Shown: positions 1 through 8,623, counted from the stretch's first letter. The stretch: 64,000 nucleotides of DNA from Burkholderia oklahomensis C6786 (GCF_000959365.1 NZ_CP009555.1:2542001-2606000), one strand, 5' to 3'. Made by a program: numbers and translations. The notes: generated by a model not told the origin, from the sequence alone.

Positions 1-779
1 CGGCGGACCTTGTCGGCATAGCCGGGCGACGCCGCGTTGCCGCCCGAGCCCGTGCCCGTGCCGCTCTTCGCGAGCCCTTCGCCGCCGCCCGAGCCGCCGC
101 CTGCGATCCCTTGGAGTTGCGCGAGGCGGGCCTGGCGCTCCTTGTCGAGCTTCGCGTTCGCGGCGGCGTTCGCCTTGGCGGCCGCCGCAGCCTTGGCCGC
201 CTTCTCGGCCTTTTCGGCGTTGGCCTTCTTCTGCGCGGCAAGCTGTTCCTGTTTCTTCTGCTGTTCGAGCTTTTGTTGCTCGAGCTTCTGCTGTTCGAGT
301 TTGCGCTGCTGCTCCGCGAGCTGCTGCTGCTTGAGCTTCTCGGCCTGCTTCTGCTTCTCGCGCTCGGCGGCTTTTTGCGCGGCGAGCTGGGCGGCCTGCT
401 GCGCGGCGAGTTGCTGAGCCTTCAACTGCTGCTGCCGGCGCTGCTCTTCGAGCTGCGCCTCGCGGGCGGCCGCGGCTTGCTGCTCGCGCCGCTTTTGTTG
501 CAGCGCGATGTCCGCCTCCTCGTTCTTGACGGGCGGCGGGGGAGGGGCTACTTTCACGGGCGGCGTCGGTACCGGCCGCGGCGTCGACGTGTCCGGCACC
601 GACGTCCACAGCTCGGCCTCCGCGCCTGCCGGCGTGCTGTTCTGCCAATGAACGCCGTGGTACAGGAAGAGCGCGAGCAGCACGTGCATCAGCGCGGCAA
701 GCAGGAACGCGCGTCCTGTGCCGCGCTCGCGCGGCGGCCGAGGCGGATAGGCGGCTGTGCGCGACTGGCGAGGCTTCAT
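1..779 (-). CDS. tolA: TolA, envelope-spanning Tol-Pal protein (3' end outside window)
   Basis: TolA links the inner-membrane TolQR motor to TolB/Pal and the outer membrane during division. The visible part reads from ATG at 779 for about 259 codons. It has a short basic N-terminus and one membrane helix (about residues 26-45, AFLLAALMHVLLALFLY). A proline-rich stretch follows, then a long Lys/Glu/Gln/Ala helical domain (about residues 88-215) and a Gly-rich linker (GGGSGGGEG). The C-terminal domain III lies beyond base 1. The start overlaps the tolR stop by 4 bp (ATGA), so translation is probably coupled. tolB and pal are expected to the left but cannot be seen. No oddity beyond the edge truncation. 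Confidence 0.95.
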   Translation of the reverse strand, partial: MKPRQSRTAAYPPRPPRERGTGRAFLLAALMHVLLALFLYHGVHWQNSTPAGAEAELWTSVPDTSTPRPVPTPPVKVAPPPPPVKNEEADIALQQKRREQQAAAAREAQLEEQRRQQQLKAQQLAAQQAAQLAAQKAAEREKQKQAEKLKQQQLAEQQRKLEQQKLEQQKLEQQKKQEQLAAQKKANAEKAEKAAKAAAAAKANAAANAKLDKERQARLAQLQGIAGGGSGGGEGLAKSGTGTGSGGNAASPGYADKVR

Positions 780-1225
780 CGCGATTTGACGAGGAGGCCG
801 ACGCGCTTCACGCCGCGCGCCTTCAGATCGGACATCACGGTCATCACCGAGTCATATTGAACCGTCTTGTCGGCCGCGATCACGACCGGCTGATCCGGGT
901 GGTCGGCCTGGCGCGCCGCGATGAAGCTGTTGAGCTCGGCCTTCGTCATCGTGTCTTCCTGCGACGCGCCCGAGTCGCCCTTGTAGCGGACGCTGATCTT
1001 GCCGTCGGCCTGGATGTTGACGACGACGGGCGGCGTCTGCTCCTGCGGCGCCGCGTTGCCGACGGTCGGCAGATTGACGATCGACGGCGCGACGAGCGGT
1101 GCCGTCACCATGAAGATGACGAGCAGCACGAGCATCACGTCGATGTAGGGCACGACGTTGATGTCGGCCATCGAACGGCGCGAGCGGCCGCCGCGCATGC
1201 TGGAACGAATGGGGGTGCCGGCCAT
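776..1225 (-). CDS. tolR: TolR, Tol-Pal motor subunit
   Basis: This is an inner-membrane ExbD/TolR-family protein that works with TolQ to turn the proton gradient into motion of TolA. It has 149 residues, close to the family norm. A short Arg-rich cytoplasmic tail leads into NVVPYIDVMLVLLVIFMVTAP, where the Asp of PYIDVML is the conserved ion-path residue of the single membrane helix (about residues 24-42). A periplasmic domain of about 100 residues ends in KRVGLLVK. The gene lies 10 bp after tolQ and overlaps tolA by 4 bp, as expected for one operon. Confidence 0.96.
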   Translation of the reverse strand: MAGTPIRSSMRGGRSRRSMADINVVPYIDVMLVLLVIFMVTAPLVAPSIVNLPTVGNAAPQEQTPPVVVNIQADGKISVRYKGDSGASQEDTMTKAELNSFIAARQADHPDQPVVIAADKTVQYDSVMTVMSDLKARGVKRVGLLVKSR

Positions 1226-1235
1226 CGCGTGCTCC

Positions 1236-1913
1236 TTATTGCGCCTGGCGCTGCAGGATGTTCGAGAACTCTTCGATGAACGTTTCGAAGCGGATCGCGA
1301 GACGGTCGATGTCGTGCGCGTAGCGGTTGTAGGCGACGACTGCAGGGATCGCCGCGAACAGGCCGATCGCGGTCGCGACGAGCGCTTCGGCGATGCCCGG
1401 CGCGACGTTTGCGAGCGTCGCCTGCTGGACGTTCGCGAGGCCGCGGAACGAGTTCATGATCCCCCAGACCGTGCCGAACAGACCGATATACGGGCTCACC
1501 GAGCCGACGGACGCGAGGAACGACAGATTCGACTCGAGGACGTCCATCTCACGCTGGAATGATGCGCGCATTGCGCGGCGCGCGCCATCGAGAAGCAGCG
1601 CCGGATCGCTCAGGCGTTTTTCCTTCGCCTTCAGGAATTCGCGCATCCCCGACTCGAAGATCCGCTCGAGCGCGCCGATCGTGTGGCGATTGTTCGCGGC
1701 GCTCTGGTACAGCGCCTGCAGGTCGCCGCCCGACCAGAAATCGCGCTCGAAGCGCTCGGTTTGCGCGCGGGCGCGGCGGATCGCGAACCATTTGCGGAAG
1801 ATGAACGTCCACGACATCAGCGACAGGATGAGAAGGAGCCCCATCACCGCCTGGGCAAGCACGCTCGCATTGAGGACGAGGGAAATGATCGACAGGTCTT
1901 GAGAAGTGTTCAT
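1236..1913 (-). CDS. tolQ: TolQ, Tol-Pal proton-channel subunit
   Basis: This is a MotA/TolQ/ExbB-family membrane protein of 225 residues. An N-terminal helix (about 15-37) is followed by a large cytoplasmic segment with many charged residues. Two more helices lie in the C-terminal half (SFLASVGSVSPYIGLFGTVWGIMNSF at about 130-155, and IAEALVATAIGLFAAIPAVVAYN at about 174-196). The Thr/Ser/Gly-rich GLFGTVWGIMNSF motif is typical of the family. It starts the tolQRA run, 146 bp after ybgC on the same strand. Confidence 0.97.
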   Translation of the reverse strand: MNTSQDLSIISLVLNASVLAQAVMGLLLILSLMSWTFIFRKWFAIRRARAQTERFERDFWSGGDLQALYQSAANNRHTIGALERIFESGMREFLKAKEKRLSDPALLLDGARRAMRASFQREMDVLESNLSFLASVGSVSPYIGLFGTVWGIMNSFRGLANVQQATLANVAPGIAEALVATAIGLFAAIPAVVAYNRYAHDIDRLAIRFETFIEEFSNILQRQAQ

Positions 1914-2059
1914 AGAGGTTTGTGTAACGTCCCTTCGGGGAGGCCTGGCCAGGATTGCCCGGCCGGCGCGCTCCGGCGGCGTCCGCCGGAAGCTTTCCGC
2001 CGAACCTTGCTTAGTGGCGGATCATGGGGTCGAGTTCATCGGCTCTGTCTAAACGGCAC

Positions 2060-2533
2060 TCATGCGTACGCCGTTGACACGGCTTGCCGGCCGGTTACGG
2101 CCGGTCCGCGCTCGAGGGCGGCGAGGACGGAGGGCGGAATCGCGGTCGGCTTGAACGCCGAGCGGTCGACGCAGCCGATCCGGACGTCGGCCGCGACGAG
2201 CAGCGTGCCGCCTCGCCACGCCTGTTGTTCGAATTCCACCGTCGCGCGGCCGAGGCGGGCGATTCTGCAGACGATTTCCAGCGTGTCGTCGAGCCGCGCG
2301 GGGGCGCGGTAATCGAGCGCCGCACGGCGGACGATGAAGATCGCGCCCGTCTCGTCGGCGACCCGGCGCTGGTCTATCCCGCACGCGCGCAGCCATTCGG
2401 TGCGCGCGCGCTCGAAGAACCTCAGGTAGTTCGCGTAGTAGACGACGCCGCCGGCGTCGGTATCTTCGTAGTACACGCGGACCGGCCACGCGAAGTCGGG
2501 CGCCGCGTCGGGCTGTCGGCTGGGTTCAGTCAT
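2060..2533 (-). CDS. ybgC: YbgC-type acyl-CoA thioesterase of the tol-pal cluster
   Basis: This is a hot-dog-fold 4-hydroxybenzoyl-CoA-type thioesterase of 157 residues. The signature is VYYEDTDAGGVVYYANYLRFFERARTEWLR, whose first Asp in DTDAGG is the catalytic acid of the family. In other bacteria YbgC acts on short-chain or malonyl-type acyl-CoAs and is almost always next to tolQ, as here. An in-frame ATG exists at 2542; the ATG at 2533 (MTEPSRQ) is preferred because it gives the usual family N-terminus. Neither start has a clear ribosome binding site. Confidence 0.93.
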   Translation of the reverse strand: MTEPSRQPDAAPDFAWPVRVYYEDTDAGGVVYYANYLRFFERARTEWLRACGIDQRRVADETGAIFIVRRAALDYRAPARLDDTLEIVCRIARLGRATVEFEQQAWRGGTLLVAADVRIGCVDRSAFKPTAIPPSVLAALERGPAVTGRQAVSTAYA

Positions 2534-2596
2534 GGCGCGCATTCTACCGGAACGGACGACCCCGATTCCCCTGATTCGTAACGGAATGTTGCCTTT

Positions 2597-2632
2597 GCCG
2601 GGCCGCCCGTCAAGCCGTGCGGGCGGCCCGGC
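2597..2632 (-). terminator. Strong GC hairpin after the ydfG-like gene
   Basis: A perfect 13-bp stem (GCCGGGCCGCCCG at 2597-2609 with its complement at 2620-2632) closes a 10-nt loop just past the stop of the dehydrogenase gene. There is no run of T on either side, so intrinsic termination is uncertain. It may instead act as a 3' stabiliser. Confidence 0.5.
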
Positions 2633-2642
2633 GGCGGCACGC

Positions 2643-3389
2643 TCAGCCGCGGTGGACGGTCAGTCCGGCGGGCGCCTGCGCGACGGGCATCATCTCGATC
2701 GTGTTGATGTTCACGTGCGCGGGGCGGGTGGCGATCCAGTAGATCGTGTCCGCGATGTCCTCGGCGGTGAGCGGCTGGACGTTCGCGTAGACGCCCGCCG
2801 CCTTCGCGTCGTCGCCGCGATAGCGCACGTTCGAGAATTCGGTGCCGCCGCAAAGGCCCGGCTCGATGTCGGTGACGCGCAGCGGCGTGCCGACGAGGTC
2901 CGCGCGCAGGTTCAGGCTGAACTGGCGCACGAACGCCTTGGTCGCGCCGTAGACGTTGCCGCCCGGGTACGGATAGCTGCCCGCGACCGAGCCGAGGTTG
3001 AAGACGTGGCCGCGGCCGCGCTCGACCATGCCGGGCAGCAGCGTGCGCGTGACCGTGACGAGGCCCGAGCAGTTGGTGTCGATCATCGTCTGCCACTCGT
3101 CGAGGCTCGCCTTGTGCGCCGGCTCGACGCCGAGCGCGAGGCCGGCGTTGTTGACGAGCACGTCGATCGCGGCAAACTCCGCGGGCAGTGCGGCCGGCAC
3201 GGCCTCGACGGCCGCGCGGTCGCGCACGTCGAGCTCGATCGGCAACATGGCGCTGCCGAGTTCGGCGGCAAGCGCGTCGAGGCGGTCCTTGCGGCGCGCG
3301 GTGGCGACGACGCGGTGGCCGCCTTTCACGAAGACGCGGGCGATGGCGGCGCCGAAACCTGCCGATGCGCCGGTGACGAACACGATCAT
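2643..3389 (-). CDS. ydfG: YdfG-like short-chain dehydrogenase (3-hydroxy acid / L-allo-threonine type)
   Basis: This is a classical SDR of 248 residues. The NAD(P)-binding motif TGASAGFG lies at residues 6-13, followed by an Arg-rich NADP-selecting segment (ATARRKDR). NNAG is at about 82-85. The catalytic Ser sits in LGSVAGSYPYPGGNV and the Tyr/Lys pair in YGATKAF. The length and the C-terminal stretch ADIADTIYWIATRPAHVNINTIEMMPV match the YdfG group, which oxidises 3-hydroxy acids or L-allo-threonine with NADP. An AAGGAG ribosome site lies just before the ATG. It is transcribed away from glyA. The substrate is inferred from family only. Confidence 0.88.
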   Translation of the reverse strand: MIVFVTGASAGFGAAIARVFVKGGHRVVATARRKDRLDALAAELGSAMLPIELDVRDRAAVEAVPAALPAEFAAIDVLVNNAGLALGVEPAHKASLDEWQTMIDTNCSGLVTVTRTLLPGMVERGRGHVFNLGSVAGSYPYPGGNVYGATKAFVRQFSLNLRADLVGTPLRVTDIEPGLCGGTEFSNVRYRGDDAKAAGVYANVQPLTAEDIADTIYWIATRPAHVNINTIEMMPVAQAPAGLTVHRG

Positions 3390-3556
3390 TGCTGCTGCTC
3401 CTTAAAACGAGGCTTGCTGGGAGAACTCGCTAGCCTACTGGCATTGCGGCGGTGCGGCAAGGCGCGGCGGCGCGCGCTCCCGATATCTGCGGCGGATGCC
3501 TGCGCCGGCGGTGTCGCCAGATTTGGCCCTTAATATGAGGCGGGCTCCGGGCGCGG

Positions 3557-3585
3557 TTGCCTATTCATCGCGCATCCAATACACT
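3557..3585 (+). promoter_or_regulatory. Sigma-70-type promoter for glyA
   Basis: A -35 box TTGCCT at 3557-3562 and a -10 box TACACT at 3580-3585 are separated by 17 bp. The expected start near 3592 lies immediately before the riboswitch fold, which supports both calls. Confidence 0.6.
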
Positions 3586-3597
3586 AATGCGCTCAAT

Positions 3598-3695
3598 ATC
3601 CCCTGCGTGACTGGCGATAAGACCTTTCGGGGTCAAAGGTGGAGCGTCCCACCGTGAAGCGCAGGGCGTCGCTTTTGCCGTTCGCCTGGGCAGCC
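3598..3695 (+). ncRNA. ZTP (pfl) riboswitch in the glyA leader
   Basis: The leader holds the two conserved blocks of the pfl/ZTP aptamer. The first is GCGTGACTGGCG at 3605-3616, inside a P1 helix formed by CCCTGCG (3601-3607) and CGCAGGG (3660-3666). A GGTGGA...TCCCACC stem (about 3638-3653) follows. The second block is TTCGCCTGGGCAGCC at 3681-3695, downstream of a short linker. ZTP aptamers sense 5-aminoimidazole-4-carboxamide riboside 5'-triphosphate, a sign of low 10-formyl-THF, and are known upstream of one-carbon genes such as glyA and purH. A further 145 nt to the glyA start would hold the expression platform. Covariance was checked only by eye. Confidence 0.85.
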
Positions 3696-3840
3696 GTTGT
3701 GCGCCGCGTTGCGTGCATTGCCGGTGGCTGTCCTGCCTCGCGTTCCACGGAATCCTCCGCCACGTCGAGCCGGCTGCGTCGCCGGCTGCGCGATGCACTC
3801 GGCCACTTCGGTCAACCTGTACACACTTAACGGAAACCGT

Positions 3841-5088
3841 ATGTTTGACAGAGCCCAAAGCACCATTGCGAACGTCGATCCCGAGATCTGGCAAGCGATC
3901 CAGCAAGAAAATGTCCGTCAGGAAGAGCATATCGAGCTGATCGCGTCGGAAAACTACACGAGCCCGGCCGTGATGGCGGCGCAAGGCTCGCAGCTCACGA
4001 ACAAGTACGCGGAAGGCTATCCGGGCAAGCGCTATTACGGCGGCTGCGAGTACGTCGACATCGTCGAACAGCTCGCGATCGACCGTGTCAAGGCGCTGTT
4101 CGGCGCCGAAGCCGCGAACGTGCAGCCGAACTCGGGTTCGCAGGCGAACCAGGGCGTTTTCTTCGCGATGCTGAAGCCGGGCGACACGATCATGGGCATG
4201 AGCCTCGCGCACGGCGGCCACCTGACGCACGGCTCGCCCGTCAACATGTCGGGCAAGTGGTTCAACGTCGTCAGCTACGGCCTGAACGAAAACGAAGACA
4301 TCGATTACGAAGCCGCCGAGAAGCTCGCGCACGAACACAAGCCGAAACTGATCGTCGCGGGCGCGTCGGCGTTCGCGCTGAAGATCGATTTCGAGCGTCT
4401 CGCGAAGATCGCGAAGGCGGTCGGCGCGTACCTGATGGTCGACATGGCGCACTACGCGGGCCTCATTGCCGCGGGCGTCTATCCGAACCCGGTGCCGCAC
4501 GCCGATTTCGTCACGACGACGACGCACAAGAGCCTGCGGGGCCCGCGCGGCGGCGTGATCCTGATGAAGGCCGAGTATGAGAAGCCGATCAACTCGGCGA
4601 TCTTCCCGGGCATCCAGGGCGGCCCGCTGATGCACGTGATCGCCGCGAAGGCGGTCGCGTTCAAGGAAGCGCTGTCGCCGGAATTCAAGGAATACCAGCA
4701 GAAGGTCGTCGAGAACGCGCGCGTGCTGGCCGAGACGCTCGTCAAGCGCGGTCTGCGCATCGTGTCGGGCCGTACCGAGAGCCACGTGATGCTCGTCGAC
4801 CTGCGCGCGAAGAACATCACCGGCAAGGCGGCGGAAGCGGCGCTCGGCAATGCGCACATCACCGTCAACAAGAACGCGATTCCGAACGATCCGGAAAAGC
4901 CGTTCGTGACGAGCGGTGTCCGTCTCGGCTCGCCGGCAATGACGACGCGCGGCTTCGGCACGCAGGAGGCCGAACTCGTCGGCAACCTGATTGCCGACGT
5001 GCTCGAGAATCCGGAAGACGCGGCGACGATCGAGCGCGTGCGCACGCAGGTCGCCGAGCTGACGAAGCGCTTCCCGGTCTATCGCTGA
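3841..5088 (+). CDS. glyA: Serine hydroxymethyltransferase
   Basis: This PLP enzyme interconverts serine and glycine with tetrahydrofolate, the main source of one-carbon units. The 415-residue length is normal. Visible landmarks are [16 protein letters not shown] near the N-terminus, GGHLTHG, the substrate loop [11 protein letters not shown], and the PLP lysine in [16 protein letters not shown] (about Lys230). The start [13 protein letters not shown] is chosen because upstream in-frame codons encode the riboswitch leader, not protein. nrdR follows after 6 bp. Expression is probably controlled by the ZTP riboswitch at 3598-3695. Confidence 0.98.
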   Translation: MFDRAQSTIANVDPEIWQAIQQENVRQEEHIELIASENYTSPAVMAAQGSQLTNKYAEGYPGKRYYGGCEYVDIVEQLAIDRVKALFGAEAANVQPNSGSQANQGVFFAMLKPGDTIMGMSLAHGGHLTHGSPVNMSGKWFNVVSYGLNENEDIDYEAAEKLAHEHKPKLIVAGASAFALKIDFERLAKIAKAVGAYLMVDMAHYAGLIAAGVYPNPVPHADFVTTTTHKSLRGPRGGVILMKAEYEKPINSAIFPGIQGGPLMHVIAAKAVAFKEALSPEFKEYQQKVVENARVLAETLVKRGLRIVSGRTESHVMLVDLRAKNITGKAAEAALGNAHITVNKNAIPNDPEKPFVTSGVRLGSPAMTTRGFGTQEAELVGNLIADVLENPEDAATIERVRTQVAELTKRFPVYR

Positions 5089-5094
5089 TCGGCC

Positions 5095-5571
5095 ATGCGC
5101 TGCCCGTTCTGCCGGCACGACGATACGCAAGTGGTGGATTCGCGCGTGTCGGAAGACGGCGCCGCGATCCGCCGGCGCCGCCGCTGCTCGGCCTGCGACA
5201 AGCGTTTCACGACGTACGAGCGGGTCGAACTGGCGTTGCCGGCCGTCGTGAAGAAGGACGGCAGCCGCACCGAATTCGACCGCCGCAAGATCGTCGCGAG
5301 CATGCAACTGGCGCTCCGCAAGCGCCCGGTTGCGGCCGATGCGATCGACGCGGCGGTCGCCCGCATCGAATATCAATTGCTCGCGACAGGCGAGCGCGAA
5401 GTCCGCAGCGAAAAGCTCGGCGAACTCGTGATGAACGAGCTGCGCCAGCTCGACACGATCGCCTATGTGCGTTTCGCGTCCGTCTACCGCCGGTTCGAGG
5501 ACGTGTCCGAATTCGCGGACGTGATCGAAGAGTTCCGCCGCGCGGCGCCCGCGAAGCCGCGCAAGCGCTGA
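5095..5571 (+). CDS. nrdR: NrdR, transcriptional repressor of ribonucleotide reductase genes
   Basis: NrdR senses ATP/dATP and represses nrd operons by binding NrdR boxes. The protein has 158 residues: a zinc ribbon with Cys3, Cys6, Cys31 and Cys34 (CPFC and CSAC), then an ATP-cone domain (about 49-139) beginning [15 protein letters not shown]. It sits 6 bp behind glyA, a common arrangement in Burkholderiales, so it is probably cotranscribed. A short C-terminal basic tail (KPRKR) follows the ATP cone. Confidence 0.97.
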   Translation: MRCPFCRHDDTQVVDSRVSEDGAAIRRRRRCSACDKRFTTYERVELALPAVVKKDGSRTEFDRRKIVASMQLALRKRPVAADAIDAAVARIEYQLLATGEREVRSEKLGELVMNELRQLDTIAYVRFASVYRRFEDVSEFADVIEEFRRAAPAKPRKR

Positions 5572-5756
5572 GCCTGCACATTCCATTTCCCGTTTCGTTC
5601 CGTATTCCATGCGTTTCTCCCGCGTAGCGCGCGGTGCTCGTGCTCGCCTGGGCGATTGTCGTGCGTCCGGCTGCGGCGCGCGACTCGGCCGTTCGGCCGA
5701 TGGTGCGCGTTCGTTCGTCCCGGTAGAGTCGGCGCATCGGGTCACGGAGGACAGCG

Positions 5757-6317
5757 ATGCGAACGGAAGGCGGCAGGCAAGCGATGGCGGGCTTCATGCT
5801 CGTCGAATTGATGGTCGCGCTCGTGCTGGTCGCGCTTGCCGCGGCGCTGGCCGTGCCGACGTTCGCAGGCGCACGGATGCGCGATCGGGTCGACGCACGC
5901 GCGCGCATGTTCGGAGCATCGCTGGCGTATGCGCGTGGGGAGGCTGCCAGACTCGGCGCGCGCGTGATGCTGTGCCGCAGCGACGCAGCCGCCAGATGCG
6001 TCGCCGCAGGGCGGCCCTGTGACGGCGGTGCGACCGACTGGTCATGCGGCTGGGCGGTGGTCGTCGCGGACGGCGCGCGCGGTACGCGGGTGTTGCGACG
6101 CGTTGAGCACGATGCGCAAGTGGTCGTGACGGGAGCGGGCGGCGACGTGGTGTTTACGCCGCCAGCGGGCCAGGTGATCGGCGGCTTCCGAAGTTTCGAA
6201 TTCGCGCCGAACGACGCGTCGGATGCGTGGCGCGGCGAGCGCTGGCGACGTTGCCTGCGGATCGCGGCGGGTGGTCGCGTGCGGTTCGTCGAAGGCGGCT
6301 GCGGGGCGTCGACATGA
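5757..6317 (+). CDS. FimT/GspH-type minor type IV pilin
   Basis: This is a 186-residue pseudopilin of the GspH/FimT family. A short leader ends in Gly12 before FMLVELMVALVLVALAAALAVPTF, the type III prepilin signal with Glu at mature position 5 for PilD processing. The C-terminal part has Cys pairs and segments matching the GspH domain (WSCGWAVVVADG, RRCLRIAAGGRVRFVEGGC). The ATG at 5757 has a GGAGG site 6 bp upstream; a later ATG (5784) is possible. It is first of five pilin-like genes, each overlapping or nearly touching the next. Confidence 0.88.
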   Translation: MRTEGGRQAMAGFMLVELMVALVLVALAAALAVPTFAGARMRDRVDARARMFGASLAYARGEAARLGARVMLCRSDAAARCVAAGRPCDGGATDWSCGWAVVVADGARGTRVLRRVEHDAQVVVTGAGGDVVFTPPAGQVIGGFRSFEFAPNDASDAWRGERWRRCLRIAAGGRVRFVEGGCGAST

Positions 6318-6724
6318 TGCGTGTTCGGTCGATGCGAGGGAGCTCGTTGCTGGAGACGGCGATCGCGTGTGCGCTGCTCGCGCTCGCAGCGCTCGGCGTG
6401 ATCGCAGCGTTGTTCGCGACGATACGAGGCGAGCGCGATGCCGCAACGCGCGAGCAGGCGCTGCTCGCCGCAGATTCGTGGGCCGAGATGGCGCGCGCCG
6501 GCGGGCCGGCAGGCGTCGATTGGAACGCGTTGGTGTACGGGCTTCGTCGCGGAAAGCTCGTCGTGACGGGCACCGACGCGAGCATTTCGACCGTGCGCGT
6601 CGAATGGGAGCAGGCCGGGGCGGCCGTTGCGAGCCCGTCGCGCTGCGAAGGCGCTACCGTGGCTGCGCGTGACGGCGACAAGCAATGCGTGACGCTCGCA
6701 TATGCGATAACGGACGGCCGATGA
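6314..6724 (+). CDS. pilV: PilV-like minor type IV pilin
   Basis: This is a small (136-residue) prepilin-like protein. The leader MMRVRSMRG is followed by SSLLETAIACALLALAALGVIAALF, with Glu at mature position 5 and a hydrophobic N-terminal helix. Its position between FimT- and PilW-like genes matches PilV, which helps prime pilus assembly. The start overlaps the previous stop (ATGA). In-frame codons reach further upstream without a prepilin logic, so 6314 is chosen. The C-terminal domain is short and divergent. Confidence 0.82.
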   Translation: MMRVRSMRGSSLLETAIACALLALAALGVIAALFATIRGERDAATREQALLAADSWAEMARAGGPAGVDWNALVYGLRRGKLVVTGTDASISTVRVEWEQAGAAVASPSRCEGATVAARDGDKQCVTLAYAITDGR

Positions 6725-7506
6725 CGCGAGCGATACGTTGGCGCGCGCACACGCTGATCGAGGTGATGATCGCCATGGCGCTCGGCTTGCTGATCCTGCT
6801 TGCCGCGATCTCGCTCTACCGCGTACAGCGGGCGGCTTATTCGGCGGCGGCCGATGCCGCGCGCTTGCGCGACGCGGCGCAGGCGTCGCTCGCACTGATC
6901 GCGCAACAGATCCAGATCGCGGGTTTCGTTCCACTCGACGCGCACGATGCGCCGCCAGCACCGGGTCTGTTCGGTTGTACGGCGGGACGGCCCGTCGGAG
7001 CCGGCGTGCAACTGGCATGCGATCCGCTGGCGAGCGGTTCCGACGGACTCGTCGTCCGCTACGTCGGCGACGGCGTTTCCACATGGCTGACGACGAGCGG
7101 GCAGGTGACGGATTGCCTCGGGCAGGGCGTCGGCGCGGCCGATGCGCAGCCGCTGATCGTCAACCGCTTTTACGCTCGCGTCAGCGCGTCGACAGGCGAG
7201 CCGGAGCTGTATTGCGAAGGCAGCGGCAGACCTGGCATCGCGCAGCCTCTCGTCGAAGGCGTCGAGCGCGTGCGCCTGCGCTATCGGCTGCACGGGACCG
7301 TGCAGTGGATCGAGGCGTCGGCGTTATCCGCATCGGACTGGGCCAGCGTCGCCGCTGTGTCAGTTTGCGTGCAAGTGCGAGGCATGCGAACGGGACGCCC
7401 GGTGCGCTACGTCGACTGCGAAGGGCGAATGACGAGCGCCGCGGATACCCGCGCGCGGCTCGCGCTGCGACGGTATGTCGCGGTTCGCAATCGGGAGCGC
7501 ATATGA
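6721..7506 (+). CDS. pilW: PilW-like minor type IV pilin
   Basis: This is a 261-residue PilW-family protein. The N-terminus reads MTRAIRWRAHTLIEVMIAMALGLLILLAAISLYRVQRAAY. The residue before the cleavage site is Ala rather than the usual Gly, while Glu5 is kept. The rest has family features: a helix of Ala/Arg repeats, an IAQQIQIAGF segment, paired cysteines (CTAG, ACDPL) and the late CVQVRGMRTG segment. It overlaps the genes on both sides by 4 bp. Confidence 0.88.
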   Translation: MTRAIRWRAHTLIEVMIAMALGLLILLAAISLYRVQRAAYSAAADAARLRDAAQASLALIAQQIQIAGFVPLDAHDAPPAPGLFGCTAGRPVGAGVQLACDPLASGSDGLVVRYVGDGVSTWLTTSGQVTDCLGQGVGAADAQPLIVNRFYARVSASTGEPELYCEGSGRPGIAQPLVEGVERVRLRYRLHGTVQWIEASALSASDWASVAAVSVCVQVRGMRTGRPVRYVDCEGRMTSAADTRARLALRRYVAVRNRERI

Positions 7507-8102
7507 CGCGTCAGGCAGCCGTGTGGGAGGCAGATCGAGCGCGGATAGTCCGCAAGCGTTCGGCGCCGCGCAATGTGATGCGGCGCCGCGAGCGGGCGAT
7601 GACCGCTTCGCCCGGCGTCGCACTGCCGGGCGTGCTTGCCGTAACGGCCTCGCTGATCGTGATGTCGTCCGCGTGGTTCGAGATCGCGACGACGGAGATG
7701 CGGCGCATGTCGAACGTCGCGAGCCGATCGGTCGCGTTTCGTGCGGCGGATGCTGCACTCGAAGCCTGCGCCGACGCGTTGCTGAGCGGCGCGGCGCCCT
7801 ACGCCGCGGCGGGCGGCGATATGGCGTTGGCGCGCGAGCCGGCCGGTTGGCGGCAGCCGGGCGCGTTCGACGGCGGTGGCGCGTTCAGGCCGTATGCCGG
7901 ATGGCCGGGCGCGGCGCAAGGGCCGAGCTGCGTGATCGAAGCGTGGAAGCTCACGGCGCGCCCTGACGCACGCGCCTATCTCGTGACGGCACGCGGCGTG
8001 GGCGCGACCAAGGATACGGTCGAGTGGCTGCAATTGCAGATTGCCGTCGAGCGCGGAGGCGTCGAGCGCCGCTGGCGCCGGGTCGTGGGACGGCCGGCAT
8101 AG
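7503..8102 (+). CDS. pilX: PilX-like minor type IV pilin
   Basis: This 199-residue protein starts by ATGA overlap with pilW. A charged N-terminus of about 35 residues precedes GVALPGVLAVTASLIVMSSAWFEIATTEMRRM, a PilX-type membrane helix. As in other PilX proteins there is no Glu at mature position 5. The segment VAFRAADAALEACADALL matches the conserved FQAAEAALR block of PilX. In many genomes pilY1 follows pilX; here a pilE-like gene follows directly. Confidence 0.83.
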   Translation: MTRQAAVWEADRARIVRKRSAPRNVMRRRERAMTASPGVALPGVLAVTASLIVMSSAWFEIATTEMRRMSNVASRSVAFRAADAALEACADALLSGAAPYAAAGGDMALAREPAGWRQPGAFDGGGAFRPYAGWPGAAQGPSCVIEAWKLTARPDARAYLVTARGVGATKDTVEWLQLQIAVERGGVERRWRRVVGRPA

Positions 8103-8120
8103 CTGGAGGAGGAAGCGGCG

Positions 8121-8579
8121 GTGTCATGCACTGAAACTGAACGCAATCCGGATCGGCGAGGTTTCACGTTGATCGAAGTGGTCGTTGCGCTTGCGATCGT
8201 GGGCGTGCTTGCGGCGTTTGCGGTGCCGTCGTACCGGGGCCATGTCGAACGAGGGCATCGGCTGAGTGCGATGGCTGCGCTGTATCGCGCCGCGCAGTAT
8301 GTCGAAGCATTCGGCGAGGTGCCGCCTGCCGCATTGCCGGAAGGGATGAGTCGAGCGCCCGATTCCGGCACGGCCGTCTATGCGCTGCGGATCACGTTCG
8401 ACGACGCGCGCGGCGGATACGCACTGGAGGCGAGCCCGACCGTCGATGGCGCGATGCGGGACGACAACTGCGGCGTGTATGTGCTGCATGCTGACGGCAC
8501 GCGCGAGAATCGCGCGGCCGGACGCGCCGCGCTCAACGGACGCGCGCCGAATGCCGACGCGTGTTGGCGAGCGGGGTAG
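8121..8579 (+). CDS. pilE: PilE-like type IV pilin
   Basis: This is a 152-residue pilin with a textbook signal, RRG followed by FTLIEVVVALAIVGVLAAFAVPSYRGHVERG. The start is GTG at 8121, supported by a long purine-rich ribosome site (GGAGGAGGAAG at 8105-8115). A C-terminal Cys pair (DDNCGVYVLHADG and DACW) would form the D-region disulphide. It is the last gene of the pilin operon and is separated from pilX by 18 bp rather than by pilY1. It is a minor pilin rather than the major subunit, judging from context. Confidence 0.88.
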   Translation: MSCTETERNPDRRGFTLIEVVVALAIVGVLAAFAVPSYRGHVERGHRLSAMAALYRAAQYVEAFGEVPPAALPEGMSRAPDSGTAVYALRITFDDARGGYALEASPTVDGAMRDDNCGVYVLHADGTRENRAAGRAALNGRAPNADACWRAG

Positions 8580-8623
8580 GCACGCGTCGGCGAGCGGGCT
8601 GGGTCAACAGCCGTTACCCGCCT

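Noticed and set aside
3590..3840. Glycine riboswitch upstream of glyA
   Set aside because: Conserved glycine aptamer cores are absent; the blocks fit the ZTP/pfl class.
3565..5745. A 726-codon open frame on the minus strand across glyA and nrdR
   Set aside because: It is a shadow of two clear genes in high-GC DNA; its translation is Arg/Asp/Ala-rich and matches no fold.
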